From an uncultured Prevotellaceae bacterium (GTDB lineage Bacteria > Bacteroidota > Bacteroidia > Bacteroidales > Bacteroidaceae), in the NCBI GenBank assembly GCA_900320845.1, contig ONTS01000009.1, positions 1 through 64,000 of the forward strand: a stretch of 64,000 nucleotides of DNA, in the 5' to 3' direction. The first letter of the stretch is position 1, and every line of letters begins with the position of its first letter. Positions 7,134 to 15,601 of this stretch are shown piece after piece. The notes beneath the pieces are model-generated. The model ran no database searches. It saw only the letters and a list, made by a program, of their open reading frames with translations, and was not told the DNA's origin. The position numbers were made by a program, and so were the translations under genes.

Positions 7134-8984
7134 ATGATAGTCTGTATAGCCGAGAAACCCAGTGTGGCCCGCGATATTGCCCGCGTGATAGGCGCCACGC
7201 AATCGAAGCAGGGTTATATGGAAGGCAACGGATATCAGGTGACATGGACCTTTGGTCACTTGTGTGAGCTGAAAATGCCCGAGGACTACACCCCCCAGTG
7301 GAAGAGTTGGTCGTTGGGTAGTCTTCCGTTGTTGCCTCCACGTTTCGGCATTCGTCTGAAGGACGATGAAGGCGTTCGTCGTCAGTTTGCCGTGATAGAA
7401 AAACTGATGAGTGAGGCAGACAGTATTGTGAACTGCGGCGATGCCGGTCAGGAGGGCGAACTCATTCAGCGTTGGGTGATGCAGAAGGCACGTGCGAAGT
7501 GTCCTGTACAGCGTTTGTGGATTTCCTCTATGACCGATGATGCCATCCGTGAAGGCTTTGCCCATCTGAAGGAGCAGAAAGCCTACGACAGCCTGTACAT
7601 GGCGGGACTGTCTCGCGCCGTCGGTGACTGGCTGCTCGGCATCAATGCCACCCGTCTTTATAGTATCAAATACGGGCGCCGCGGTCAGCCTCTGAGTGTG
7701 GGTAGGGTACAGACACCTACACTCGCCATGATAGTAAACCGTCAGAAAGAGATAGATAGCTTCGTGCCGGAGCCTTATTGGGTGCTGTCTACCATCTACC
7801 GCGACACAAAATTTGTGAGCAGCGCCGGCGAATACAAGAGTCGTGAGGAGGGTGAAGAAGCCTTTTCGCTCATTGCGGGCCGTCCTTTCACCGTGACATC
7901 GGTAGAGAAAAAGAAAGGCAAGGAGTCGCCCCCTCAGCTGTACGACCTCACCACGTTGCAGGTAGATTGCAACAAGAAATTCGGTATGAGTGCCGAGAAT
8001 ACACTGAATACCATCCAGACGCTGTACGAACGGAAGCTGACCACCTATCCGCGCGTCGATACCCAATATCTGAGCAACGATGTATATGCCAAGTGTGGCG
8101 GCGTGATGAACGGACTGTACAAGACCAAGGTAGGCGATGTCGCACCCTATGCCGAGAAGGTGAAGGAGTTGAGCGGCAAGCCGTTGTCGAAGCCGAAGCG
8201 CGTGTTTGACGACAAGAAAGTGACCGACCATCATGCCATTATCCCCACCGGCGTTGTGCCTCAGGGCTTGACCGACGAAGAGTGGAAGGTGTACAACCTT
8301 GTTGCGCTTCGTTTTATAGCTGCTTTCTACCCCGACTGCACCTTTGCCAGCACCACTGTCAAGGGCGAGGTGCAGCCTGAAGAAGGTTCAGCCATCGCCT
8401 TCAAAGCTACTGGCAAGACCATCCTCGATGAGGGTTGGAAAGGCGTGTACCGCGAGACTCAAACGGAGGTGAAGGCCGAAGAGAGCAAGATAGAGGAAGG
8501 CAAAGAAGAGAGCGAAGTACAGTCGCTGCCATCGTTCCGCAAGGGCGAGAGTGGCAGCCATGAGCCTACACTGACCGAAAAGCAGACAAGTCCGCCCAAA
8601 TACTTTACCGAGGCTACGCTGCTTCGTGCCATGGAGACCGCCGGCAAGTTAGTAGATGATGAGACATTGCGTGCTGCTATGAAAGAGAACGGCATCGGTC
8701 GTCCTTCCACGCGTGCCGCCATCATCGAGACCCTCTTCAAGCGCGGTTATATCAAGAAAGAACGTAAGCGTCTTGTAGCTACACCAATTGGCATACAGCT
8801 CATCGATACCATCAAGGAAGAATTGCTGAAGAGCCCTGAACTGACCGGTACCTGGGAGCGCAAGCTTCGTCTGATAGAGCGCAAGGAATACGATGCCCGT
8901 GTGTTTATCGATGAGTTGAAGGCGCAGGTGCAGGCCATCGTCGTACAGGTGTTGAGTGACAACAGTCGTCGCATTACGCAATAG
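7134..8984 (+). CDS. topB: DNA topoisomerase III (type IA)
   Basis: 616 residues. It relaxes and decatenates DNA by single-strand passage, often with RecQ, encoded nearby at 9713-11896. The Toprim domain begins with MIVCIAEKPSVARDIA (E7) and has DAGQEGEL at 103-110. SVGRVQTPTLAMIV lies at 188-201. The active-site tyrosine is Y305 in LTTYPRVDTQYL. The C-terminal part includes the family segment AMKENGIGRPSTRAAIIETL and ends without a cysteine zinc ribbon, as in many TopB proteins. The frame is open for 31 codons upstream, but the -7 box and the family N-terminus place the start at ATG 7134. Confidence 0.93.
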   Translation: MIVCIAEKPSVARDIARVIGATQSKQGYMEGNGYQVTWTFGHLCELKMPEDYTPQWKSWSLGSLPLLPPRFGIRLKDDEGVRRQFAVIEKLMSEADSIVNCGDAGQEGELIQRWVMQKARAKCPVQRLWISSMTDDAIREGFAHLKEQKAYDSLYMAGLSRAVGDWLLGINATRLYSIKYGRRGQPLSVGRVQTPTLAMIVNRQKEIDSFVPEPYWVLSTIYRDTKFVSSAGEYKSREEGEEAFSLIAGRPFTVTSVEKKKGKESPPQLYDLTTLQVDCNKKFGMSAENTLNTIQTLYERKLTTYPRVDTQYLSNDVYAKCGGVMNGLYKTKVGDVAPYAEKVKELSGKPLSKPKRVFDDKKVTDHHAIIPTGVVPQGLTDEEWKVYNLVALRFIAAFYPDCTFASTTVKGEVQPEEGSAIAFKATGKTILDEGWKGVYRETQTEVKAEESKIEEGKEESEVQSLPSFRKGESGSHEPTLTEKQTSPPKYFTEATLLRAMETAGKLVDDETLRAAMKENGIGRPSTRAAIIETLFKRGYIKKERKRLVATPIGIQLIDTIKEELLKSPELTGTWERKLRLIERKEYDARVFIDELKAQVQAIVVQVLSDNSRRITQ

Positions 8985-9004
8985 AGAATTAAAGTCAACA
9001 GATT

Positions 9005-9631
9005 ATGATAGTACACCTCAATGGTCTTTCTACCCGTGGTTTTAGCTGTGATGCGTATCCCTTAGGCGTTCATTGGGAGGGGTATGTATTTGACCGTTCG
9101 TCCACGCATTATATAGGTATGATACGCGAACATTCGGGCATCATCCCCGATCGTGCTTTGCGTTTGTCATCTGGTGAAGTAGATGGTGTTGCACCGTCAG
9201 CCAGTAGTCCGGCCCTTCGTGCCGGTTGGTTTACCAACGTGATGCCTCAGACGCTGATAACTGATGTGGTTCAGTACCATTTAGACGTGGTGGTTTTTGC
9301 CGGTGAAGAGAAGGCCTTGCTATTGGACAATCTTCGTCGCACGCTTGTTCCTGACCTTCGCAAGGAGATAGTGTTTGTGAAGCGCGTGTCGTTGCGCAGT
9401 GCCGACGATGTTCAAGCTGCCGAGGCATACTCGGGAGTGGCAGACTATCTGTTGTTTGAGTCGTTGGACGATGCCGGCGTAAGCTGTTGGAGCAGTATGG
9501 ACCCCTCTTGGCTTTCTGCTTATACCGGTACGTTACCTTATTTGATAGGGGGCAGTATACAAGATGCCGATGCGTTGTTGCAGGCGCAGGGCCGTTTGTC
9601 TGGCTGTGTCGGCGTGACGCTGCATTTGTAG
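9005..9631 (+). CDS. TrpF-like (phosphoribosylanthranilate isomerase fold) protein, probably not a canonical PRAI
   Basis: 208 residues, 20 bp after topB. It follows the TrpF beta/alpha-barrel outline: a first strand MIVHLNGLS, then GVHWEGYVFDRSSTHYIG (TrpF G-x-VF-x-S-x-RY), VQYHLDVVVFAGEE (VQLHG-E region), VKRVSLRSADD, YSGVADYLLFES (the LLDS strand) and YLIGGSIQDAD (LAGGL-P-N). In the place of the catalytic cysteine of the K-x-CG motif stands N6 (HLNG), and in place of the catalytic aspartate stands E152. The usual C-terminal SSGVE phosphate-binding segment is missing; the protein ends GCVGVTLHL. No other trp gene is near. A repurposed or inactive paralogue is the best reading; the assignment rests on by-eye alignment. 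Confidence 0.55.
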   Translation: MIVHLNGLSTRGFSCDAYPLGVHWEGYVFDRSSTHYIGMIREHSGIIPDRALRLSSGEVDGVAPSASSPALRAGWFTNVMPQTLITDVVQYHLDVVVFAGEEKALLLDNLRRTLVPDLRKEIVFVKRVSLRSADDVQAAEAYSGVADYLLFESLDDAGVSCWSSMDPSWLSAYTGTLPYLIGGSIQDADALLQAQGRLSGCVGVTLHL

Positions 9632-9648
9632 TATATAAGACAGCCACG

Positions 9649-9695
9649 AAAAAATCAGCGTTGGGAGTGGAAACTCTCAGCGCTGATATGTTTTT
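9649..9695. terminator. Bidirectional terminator between the TrpF-like gene and recQ
   Basis: A 14-bp stem with two G-U pairs (9655-9668 with 9673-9686) and a 4-base loop GGAA. It is flanked by six A on the left and five T on the right, so it can serve both convergent genes. Confidence 0.8.
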
Positions 9696-9712
9696 AAGGG
9701 ATAGGGTCGTGG

Positions 9713-11896
9713 TTAGTTACCTTGTTCGGAGACGAATTTGAGGTGTACGAGTCTGAGTTCGTCTTCATTGTATAGTCCTTCGAAGTTGTCGAGAGCTTCG
9801 TCAAGATCTGGTGTGTTGCTCTCGCGGTAGTATTGATAGATGTCATCGACGTCTTCAGGGTCGAGGATGTCGGCAATGATATAGTCGATTTTGAGTGGTA
9901 CACCGCTTTTGACAATGTTTTCCATTTCGGTGAGCAGTTCTTCCTCGGTGTATCCGATGGTTTTCGCTATTTGGTCGAACGGCTTTTGTTTGTCGATGAG
10001 TTGTATGATGTTGATTTTGCGCGTGTTCTTTTTCGGAACGGTATAGGTGCTAAAATGTTCGGGCGGTGTGATATCGTTTTGTGTGCAGTATTCTTTGATG
10101 AGCTGGCACATGGGCTGTCCGTACTTTTTAGCTTTACCTTCGCTAATGCCCTGAATGTTTTTAAGTTCCTCCAGTGTAGTTGGATAGAACGTTGCCATTT
10201 GCACGAGTGAGATGTCCTGAAAGATGATGTAGGGGGGCAGGTTGTTTTTCTCTGCAATGGTATGTCTTTGCTGTTTGAGGAGGGTGAAGAGCGTGTCGTC
10301 AAGCGGGTTGGCCTGTTGTTGCTCGTTGTTGAGGAAGTCGTCGTCGTTGAAGTTATGGTCTTTAACGATGCTGAAGGGCTGCGGCTGTCGCATGTATTGC
10401 CTTCCTTTATCAGTGATTTTGAGCAGTCCGTAGTTTTCGACATCCTTTTTGATATATCCTTCAATCATTGCTTGTCTGATGATAGGATTCCAGATGTCGT
10501 TGTCTTTGTTTTCGCCTGCTCCAAATCCTGGCAGTTCGTAGTGTTTGTATGCCGTGATATCCTGCGTCCGTTGTCCTTGTACGAAGTCGATGATGTGTTG
10601 GCTCATGAACTTCTCTTTAACCGCTTCGATGGCATTGAGCACGATGAGCAGTTCGTTTTGCGCCTGTATGTGTTGTTGTGGGTGCAGGCAGTTGTCGCAG
10701 TTGTGGCAATTGTCGGGCAGGTAGTCTTCACCGAAGTAGTGCAGCAGCATCTTTCTGCGGCAGAGTGACGATTCGGCGTATGCGGTAGTCTCCTTCAGCA
10801 GTTCGCGTCCGATGTCCTGTTCAGCCACGGGTTTTCCTTCCATGAACTTCTCGAGTTTCTGCAAGTCTTTTCTGGCATAGAACGTGATGCAGTTGCCTTC
10901 GCCTCCGTCTCTTCCTGCTCTTCCTGTTTCCTGATAGTATCCTTCGAGGCTTTTGGGTATGTCGTAGTGAATGACAAATCTGACGTCAGCTTTGTCGATG
11001 CCCATTCCGAAAGCAATGGTAGCTACGATGACGTCGATGCGTTCCATGAGGAAGTCGTCCTGTGTCTGCGACCGTACCGGAGCGAGGAGACCTGCGTGGT
11101 AAGGCGCTGCTTTAATGTTGTTGGCTTGGAGTACCTCAGCCAGCTCTTCAACAGTCTTGCGGGATAGGCAGTATATGATACCGCTTTTCCCCTTGTTTTG
11201 TGTGATGTATTTGATGATCTGCTTGTTGACGTCCTTGGTCTTTGGTCTTACCTCATAGTAGAGGTTCGGTCGGTTGAAGGAGCTTTTGAACTCGGTAGCG
11301 TCGAGGATGTTAAGGTTTTTCTTGATGTCATTCGCCACTTTGTCTGTCGCTGTCGCTGTGAGCGTGATAATGGGTGCCTGACCGATGCCGTCTATGGTAG
11401 ACCTTATTTTTCGGTAGTCGGGTCGGAAGTCGTGTCCCCATTCGGAGATACAGTGGGCTTCGTCGATGGCGTAGAAGGAGATGTGTACGTTTTTGAGAAA
11501 GTCGATGTTTTCTTCTTTTCCGAGAGATTCTGGTGCGAGGTAGAGTAGTTTGGTTTTACCTGCGGTGATGTGTTGTTTGACCTTTTCTATTTCCTCTTTT
11601 CTTAGCGATGAGTTGATGAAGTGTGCCGTACTTTCGTCTTCGCTGAGTGCATTGATGACGTCGACCTGGTTTTTCATGAGTGCTATGAGCGGGGAGATGA
11701 CGATGGCAGTTCCCTCCATGATGAGCGACGGCAGTTGGTAGCACAGCGATTTACCTCCTCCTGTAGGCATGAGTACGAAAGTGTTGTTGCCTTTGAGCAG
11801 GTTTCTGATAATGGCTTCTTGGTGCCCTTTGAAAGTGTCGAAGCCAAAATACTTTTTGAGCAGTTTGGTGAGTTGTTCGGTCGTTGGCAGATTCAT
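9713..11896 (-). CDS. recQ: ATP-dependent DNA helicase RecQ
   Basis: 727 residues. A 3'-5' helicase acting in recombination and fork repair. In order: helicase domain with FKGHQEAI (motif 0), Walker A MPTGGGKS, DEAH box in FYAIDEAHCISEWGHDFRPDY, SAT-like LTATATD, and motif VI QETGRAGRDGG; a zinc-binding RQC region with CRRKMLLHYFGE, CHNCDNC; an HRDC domain around 530-600; and a C-terminal helix-turn-helix extension (about 640-727, IAKTIGYTEEELLTEMENIV) typical of Bacteroidetes RecQ. It lies 42 bp downstream of clpX on the same strand, so it is probably in the clpP-clpX-recQ operon. Confidence 0.95.
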   Translation of the reverse strand: MNLPTTEQLTKLLKKYFGFDTFKGHQEAIIRNLLKGNNTFVLMPTGGGKSLCYQLPSLIMEGTAIVISPLIALMKNQVDVINALSEDESTAHFINSSLRKEEIEKVKQHITAGKTKLLYLAPESLGKEENIDFLKNVHISFYAIDEAHCISEWGHDFRPDYRKIRSTIDGIGQAPIITLTATATDKVANDIKKNLNILDATEFKSSFNRPNLYYEVRPKTKDVNKQIIKYITQNKGKSGIIYCLSRKTVEELAEVLQANNIKAAPYHAGLLAPVRSQTQDDFLMERIDVIVATIAFGMGIDKADVRFVIHYDIPKSLEGYYQETGRAGRDGGEGNCITFYARKDLQKLEKFMEGKPVAEQDIGRELLKETTAYAESSLCRRKMLLHYFGEDYLPDNCHNCDNCLHPQQHIQAQNELLIVLNAIEAVKEKFMSQHIIDFVQGQRTQDITAYKHYELPGFGAGENKDNDIWNPIIRQAMIEGYIKKDVENYGLLKITDKGRQYMRQPQPFSIVKDHNFNDDDFLNNEQQQANPLDDTLFTLLKQQRHTIAEKNNLPPYIIFQDISLVQMATFYPTTLEELKNIQGISEGKAKKYGQPMCQLIKEYCTQNDITPPEHFSTYTVPKKNTRKINIIQLIDKQKPFDQIAKTIGYTEEELLTEMENIVKSGVPLKIDYIIADILDPEDVDDIYQYYRESNTPDLDEALDNFEGLYNEDELRLVHLKFVSEQGN

Positions 11897-11938
11897 TTCT
11901 CGTTAGCGTAGAAGTGTATGCAAGAGGTTTTCTGGCAG

Positions 11939-13150
11939 TTATCGTTCAAGGTGTTTCTCGGCGTACGCTTTGGTAACGTGCAGTGTCTTTTGTTTTTTTG
12001 ATGGTATTTGGAACATGGCGTCCATCATGATGGTTTCGACAATCGACCTGAGTCCTCTGGCTCCGAGTTTGAACTGTATGGCTTTGTCGACGATAAAGTT
12101 GAGCGCTTCCTTGTCGAAAGAGAGCTTGACGCCGTCCATGGCAAAGAGTTTGATATACTGCTTTACGATGGCGTTTTTCGGTTCGGTCAGAATCTGTTGC
12201 AGTGCGTCTTTGTCGAGCGGTTCGAGATGTGTGAGAATAGGCAGTCGTCCGATTATTTCGGGTATGAGTCCGAAAGCTTTAAGGTCTTGTGGCAGGATGT
12301 GCTGCATGATATTCTTCTTGGTTTCTGCGATGTCGTGTTGTTTGGCATTGAATCCGAGCATGTGTTTGTTGATGCGCTGTGCAATCTTGTTTTCGATGCC
12401 ATCGAATGCTCCTCCGCAGATGAAGAGTATGTTGTTGGTATTGACCTTGATATATTCCTGATCGGGATGTTTTCTTCCCCCTTGCGGCGGTACGTTGACG
12501 TTGGTTCCTTCGAGGAGTTTGAGCAATCCCTGCTGCACGCCTTCTCCACTGACGTCTCTTGTGATGCTGGGGTTGTCTGCCTTGCGTGCAATCTTGTCAA
12601 TTTCGTCGATAAAGACGATGCCTTGTTCCGCCGCTTCGACGTCGTAGTCAGCCACCTGCAGCAGTCTGGAGAGAATAGACTCGACATCCTCGCCCACATA
12701 TCCGGCTTCGGTGAACACCGTAGCGTCGACAATGGTGAACGGCACTTGCAGCAATTGCGCTATGGTCTTAGCCATAAGCGTCTTGCCCGTTCCTGTAGGA
12801 CCTACCATAACGATGTTGCTTTTTTCGATTTCAACATCATCGTTGTCCTTTTTTTGTGCGAGTCTTTTGTAGTGGTTGTAGACCGCTACGGCGAGGTATC
12901 TTTTAGCTTCGTCCTGTCCAATGACATATTGGTCGAGGTGTTGTTTGATTTCAATAGGTTTAGGTACCTTGTCAAGTTGTGGTGCGGTTTTGTTGTTCTT
13001 CTTCTTTTGCTTCTTCATCATTCCCGACGCCTCAAGCACCTGTGCCGCCTGTGTGACACATTCGTCGCAGATATTGCCATTGAGGCCGTTGATGAGAATG
13101 CGCACCTCGTCTTGTCCTCTTCCGCAGAAGTTACATTTCTGTTTGCTCAT
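11939..13150 (-). CDS. clpX: ClpX, ATP-dependent unfoldase of ClpXP
   Basis: 403 residues. The AAA+ unfoldase selects substrates and feeds them to ClpP. The N-terminal zinc-binding domain has C6-x2-C9 and C28-x2-C31, then Walker A GPTGTGKT at 117-124, Walker [12 protein letters not shown], sensor and arginine-finger regions, and the ClpP-docking loop region with HMLGFN near the expected IGF position (MLGFN). The frame extends 13 codons upstream; the start at 13150 ([10 protein letters not shown]) matches the zinc-finger family start. It overlaps the 3' end of clpP by 20 bp, indicating one transcript. Confidence 0.96.
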   Translation of the reverse strand: MSKQKCNFCGRGQDEVRILINGLNGNICDECVTQAAQVLEASGMMKKQKKKNNKTAPQLDKVPKPIEIKQHLDQYVIGQDEAKRYLAVAVYNHYKRLAQKKDNDDVEIEKSNIVMVGPTGTGKTLMAKTIAQLLQVPFTIVDATVFTEAGYVGEDVESILSRLLQVADYDVEAAEQGIVFIDEIDKIARKADNPSITRDVSGEGVQQGLLKLLEGTNVNVPPQGGRKHPDQEYIKVNTNNILFICGGAFDGIENKIAQRINKHMLGFNAKQHDIAETKKNIMQHILPQDLKAFGLIPEIIGRLPILTHLEPLDKDALQQILTEPKNAIVKQYIKLFAMDGVKLSFDKEALNFIVDKAIQFKLGARGLRSIVETIMMDAMFQIPSKKQKTLHVTKAYAEKHLER

Positions 13151-13832
13151 TTTGCGTGGTTTTGTTGTTGGGCAAGAGGATGGTGTCAATCATTCCGTAC
13201 GCCTTAGCTTCTTCCGCATTCATCCAGTAGTTTCTGTCACTGTCTTGCCATACCTTTTCGTATGGTGTGTGCGAGTGTTCGGCAATGATGCTATAAAGTT
13301 CCTTTTTGAATTTTTGTATTTCCTTGGCTTCGATTTCGATGTCCGATGCCTGTCCTTGCACGCCTCCGAGCGGTTGGTGTATCATGACGCGGCTATGTTG
13401 CAGCGCCTGTCTTTTGCCCTCCTTACCTGCTACGAGGAGCACTGCAGCCATAGAAGCAGCCATGCCGGTGCATATTGTAGCCACGTCAGCCGAGATGAAC
13501 TGCATGGTGTCGTAGATGGCTAGGCCCGCTGTGACGCTTCCTCCAGGCGAATTGATGTAGATGCTGATGTCAGCTGAAGGGTCGACAGAGTTGAGGAAGA
13601 GCAGTTGTGCCTGTAGCGTGTTAGCCGTTGTGTCGTTGATGTCGGTACCGAGCCAAATGATTCGTTCCATCATAAGCCTTGAGAATACGTCCATCTGGGT
13701 GACATTGAGTTGTCTTTCCTCAAGAATATACGGGTTGAGATATTGTGCTCTGTTTTGCGCATTGATGATGCTGTCGATGGTCATCGAGCTGATACCGAGG
13801 TGTCGTACGGCATATTTTCTGAATTCGTTCAT
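13131..13832 (-). CDS. clpP: ClpP, ATP-dependent protease proteolytic subunit
   Basis: 233 residues. A serine peptidase that forms the double-heptamer chamber of ClpXP. Catalytic Ser127 lies in [10 protein letters not shown], His152 in MIHQPLGG, and the aspartate is in WQDSDRN near 197. The handle segment and oligomer contacts look complete. The protein is about 30-40 residues longer at the N-terminus than E. coli mature ClpP, as usual for Bacteroidetes. The frame is open for 29 codons further upstream, but these pass through the promoter and A-tract region, so ATG 13832 (MNEFRKYAV) was taken. The gene overlaps clpX. Confidence 0.95.
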   Translation of the reverse strand: MNEFRKYAVRHLGISSMTIDSIINAQNRAQYLNPYILEERQLNVTQMDVFSRLMMERIIWLGTDINDTTANTLQAQLLFLNSVDPSADISIYINSPGGSVTAGLAIYDTMQFISADVATICTGMAASMAAVLLVAGKEGKRQALQHSRVMIHQPLGGVQGQASDIEIEAKEIQKFKKELYSIIAEHSHTPYEKVWQDSDRNYWMNAEEAKAYGMIDTILLPNNKTTQNEQTEM

Positions 13833-13866
13833 ATAAGGATGGTATTTAGTGTTGTCTGTTATTATG

Positions 13867-13874
13867 CAAAGATA
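13867..13874 (-). promoter_or_regulatory. -7 box TATCTTTG, probable clpP promoter
   Basis: Read on the minus strand this matches TAnnTTTG, 35 bp before the clpP start and just after the tig terminator. It suggests clpP-clpX-recQ is transcribed separately from tig. A clear -33 TTTG is not visible. Confidence 0.5.
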
Positions 13875-13906
13875 ACATTTTTTTTTGGCTGGTGTGACAG
13901 ATGCGC

Positions 13907-13948
13907 AAAAAAAAATCACGTGAGAAACGCATTAGGCTTCCCACGTGA
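13907..13948 (-). terminator. Rho-independent terminator of tig
   Basis: On the minus strand an 11-bp stem with one mismatch (13948-13938 with 13926-13916, TCACGTGGGAA/TTCTCACGTGA) is followed by nine T. It lies 23 bp beyond the tig stop codon. Confidence 0.8.
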
Positions 13949-13970
13949 CTGTTGGTGTTTGTAACGGTTT

Positions 13971-15329
13971 TTAGTTGAACAGCTTATTGAAGTCGTCAAG
14001 CTTTATGTCTTTGTCAACGACTTTGACCACTGTCTTCAGTTTCTCCATCAGCTTATTCTCTGCAGCGTTGTCGATGCAGTTGCGCATGAAGTCTTCCTTC
14101 TTGAGCATGTCGTCCGCATACTGGTTGATGTATTCTTGCGGTACGTTCTGCATTCCGTACTGTGCGAACTGCTGTGCAGCCATAGCTCTTGCAGTGTTGA
14201 GCACATCTTCGTGTTCAATCTTCACCTCGTAGGTCTCGATGAGCTGGTCTTTGATGAGCTGCCACTTCAGAGCCTCGATGCTGGGCTTGAAGTTCTGCTC
14301 TACGAATTCAGCTCCCTTATCCTCGTTGTTGCGAAGCATGAAACGCTTGAGGAGTTCTTCGGGGAGTTCAATGTTTCCCGCCTTTTTCTCCAGGTGTGCG
14401 CGCATGTCGACCTTAAAACGATATTCAGCGTCCATGGCGAACTGCGCAGCCATCTGTTCGGCTATCTTAGCAGCAAATTCTTCGTGGCTCTTTACCATCC
14501 CGGCACCGAAGATTTTGTCGTAGAGGTCTTGATTCTCTTCGGCTGCGACGAAGCGTGACACCTCGGTGAGCTCGAAGGCGAAGTCAGATTTGATGTCAGC
14601 CACCTCTTCGCGTTTCTTCTTGAGCAGAGCAGCTATTTCAGCCTCGTTGTCTTTGTAAGCCTTACGTGGGTTGAAGGTGATGGTTTCGCCCACCTTCGCG
14701 TCTTTGAACAAAGCCTGTTGCTTCTTGTCGGTGAAGTAGGAAGGCATGAGCATAGCCTCAGTTACTTCGATACCGCCCTCGAGCACCTTTGCCTTTGTAG
14801 CCATCTGGCGCAATGTGCCGCGGATGACATCGTTCTGCTCGGCGTCGTATTGTTCAGCTTTGTCATAATGACCAAACTGGCGGCAGTACTGCTCAGCCTG
14901 CTTATTGATGAGCTCGTCTTCAACGGCAATGTGGTACATAGGCACCTGGTCGCGCTTGGAGAGCTTGACAGTGATTTCGGGTGCTATAGCAATGTCGAAC
15001 ACGAAGGTGTAGGGTGCAGCGCTTTCCAGGTCTTGTTCAACCTGCTCTTCGGCTGGCATGGGAGCTCCCAACATGCGAATGTTGTTCTCCTTGGTGTACT
15101 TCATGATGTTTTCGTAGACGATACGGTCGATGGTGTCAACCTTTACCGCCATGCCGTAGGAACGCTGTATGAGCGCCATGGGTGCATGCCCCTTGCGGAA
15201 ACCGGGAACATCAGCACGACGACGGTAGTCCTTCAGTTTCTGAGCGACGAGCTCGGCGAAATCAGATTCTTCCACCACAATGGTCAGCTTGCCATTGATG
15301 GTGTCAGGGTTGTTGAAAGTAATGTTCAT
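13971..15329 (-). CDS. tig: Trigger factor, ribosome-associated chaperone
   Basis: 452 residues. Trigger factor binds nascent chains at the ribosome exit. The N-terminal ribosome-binding domain contains the signature GFRKGHAPMALIQRSYG (residues about 43-59, corresponding to GFRxGKVP). The FKBP-like middle domain is divergent, as in other Bacteroidetes, and the long helical C-terminal chaperone arms follow, rich in Lys and Glu. Synteny tig-clpP-clpX is conserved widely in bacteria, which supports the call. It has its own promoter at 15379-15406 and its own terminator. Confidence 0.93.
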   Translation of the reverse strand: MNITFNNPDTINGKLTIVVEESDFAELVAQKLKDYRRRADVPGFRKGHAPMALIQRSYGMAVKVDTIDRIVYENIMKYTKENNIRMLGAPMPAEEQVEQDLESAAPYTFVFDIAIAPEITVKLSKRDQVPMYHIAVEDELINKQAEQYCRQFGHYDKAEQYDAEQNDVIRGTLRQMATKAKVLEGGIEVTEAMLMPSYFTDKKQQALFKDAKVGETITFNPRKAYKDNEAEIAALLKKKREEVADIKSDFAFELTEVSRFVAAEENQDLYDKIFGAGMVKSHEEFAAKIAEQMAAQFAMDAEYRFKVDMRAHLEKKAGNIELPEELLKRFMLRNNEDKGAEFVEQNFKPSIEALKWQLIKDQLIETYEVKIEHEDVLNTARAMAAQQFAQYGMQNVPQEYINQYADDMLKKEDFMRNCIDNAAENKLMEKLKTVVKVVDKDIKLDDFNKLFN

Positions 15330-15378
15330 GTTGTAAGTATCTTAATTTTACATTATGACAATGGATATTTCGAGCTTG

Positions 15379-15406
15379 CAAAGGTAAGGGTTATTTAGCA
15401 TAATCC
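15379..15406 (-). promoter_or_regulatory. tig promoter
   Basis: On the minus strand TTG (15406-15404) and TACCTTTG (15386-15379) are separated by 17 bp, close to the Bacteroidetes -33/-7 pattern. The tig start lies 49 bp downstream. Confidence 0.55.
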
Positions 15407-15487
15407 AACCCCCACCGTCCTTTTTATTTTTAATGGTGAGTTGGCGCACCCTTTTCCCACCATAGTATATCCTTGCATCTACTCCCG

Positions 15488-15520
15488 AAAAAACGGAACA
15501 GAAGGCCTGCTCCGCTTTTT
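15488..15520 (-). terminator. Terminator of the Cys/His-rich repeat gene
   Basis: On the minus strand AAGCGGAGCAG and CTGTTCCGTT form a stem with one G-U pair, ending in six T (complement of A 15488-15493). It lies about 80 bp after the stop codon at 15602. Confidence 0.65.
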
Positions 15521-15601
15521 GGTGACTTTTCCGATATGCTTTGCACAGATGGCGCAGTAGGGAGAAGTCGAATGAAGTTCTACATGATGGTTTAGAAGGG
15601 A

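Noticed and set aside
7098..8234. Long minus-strand open frame opposite topB
   Set aside because: Antisense shadow; topB has all type IA topoisomerase motifs on the plus strand.
12008..13207. 399-codon plus-strand open frame opposite clpX
   Set aside because: Antisense shadow of ClpX.
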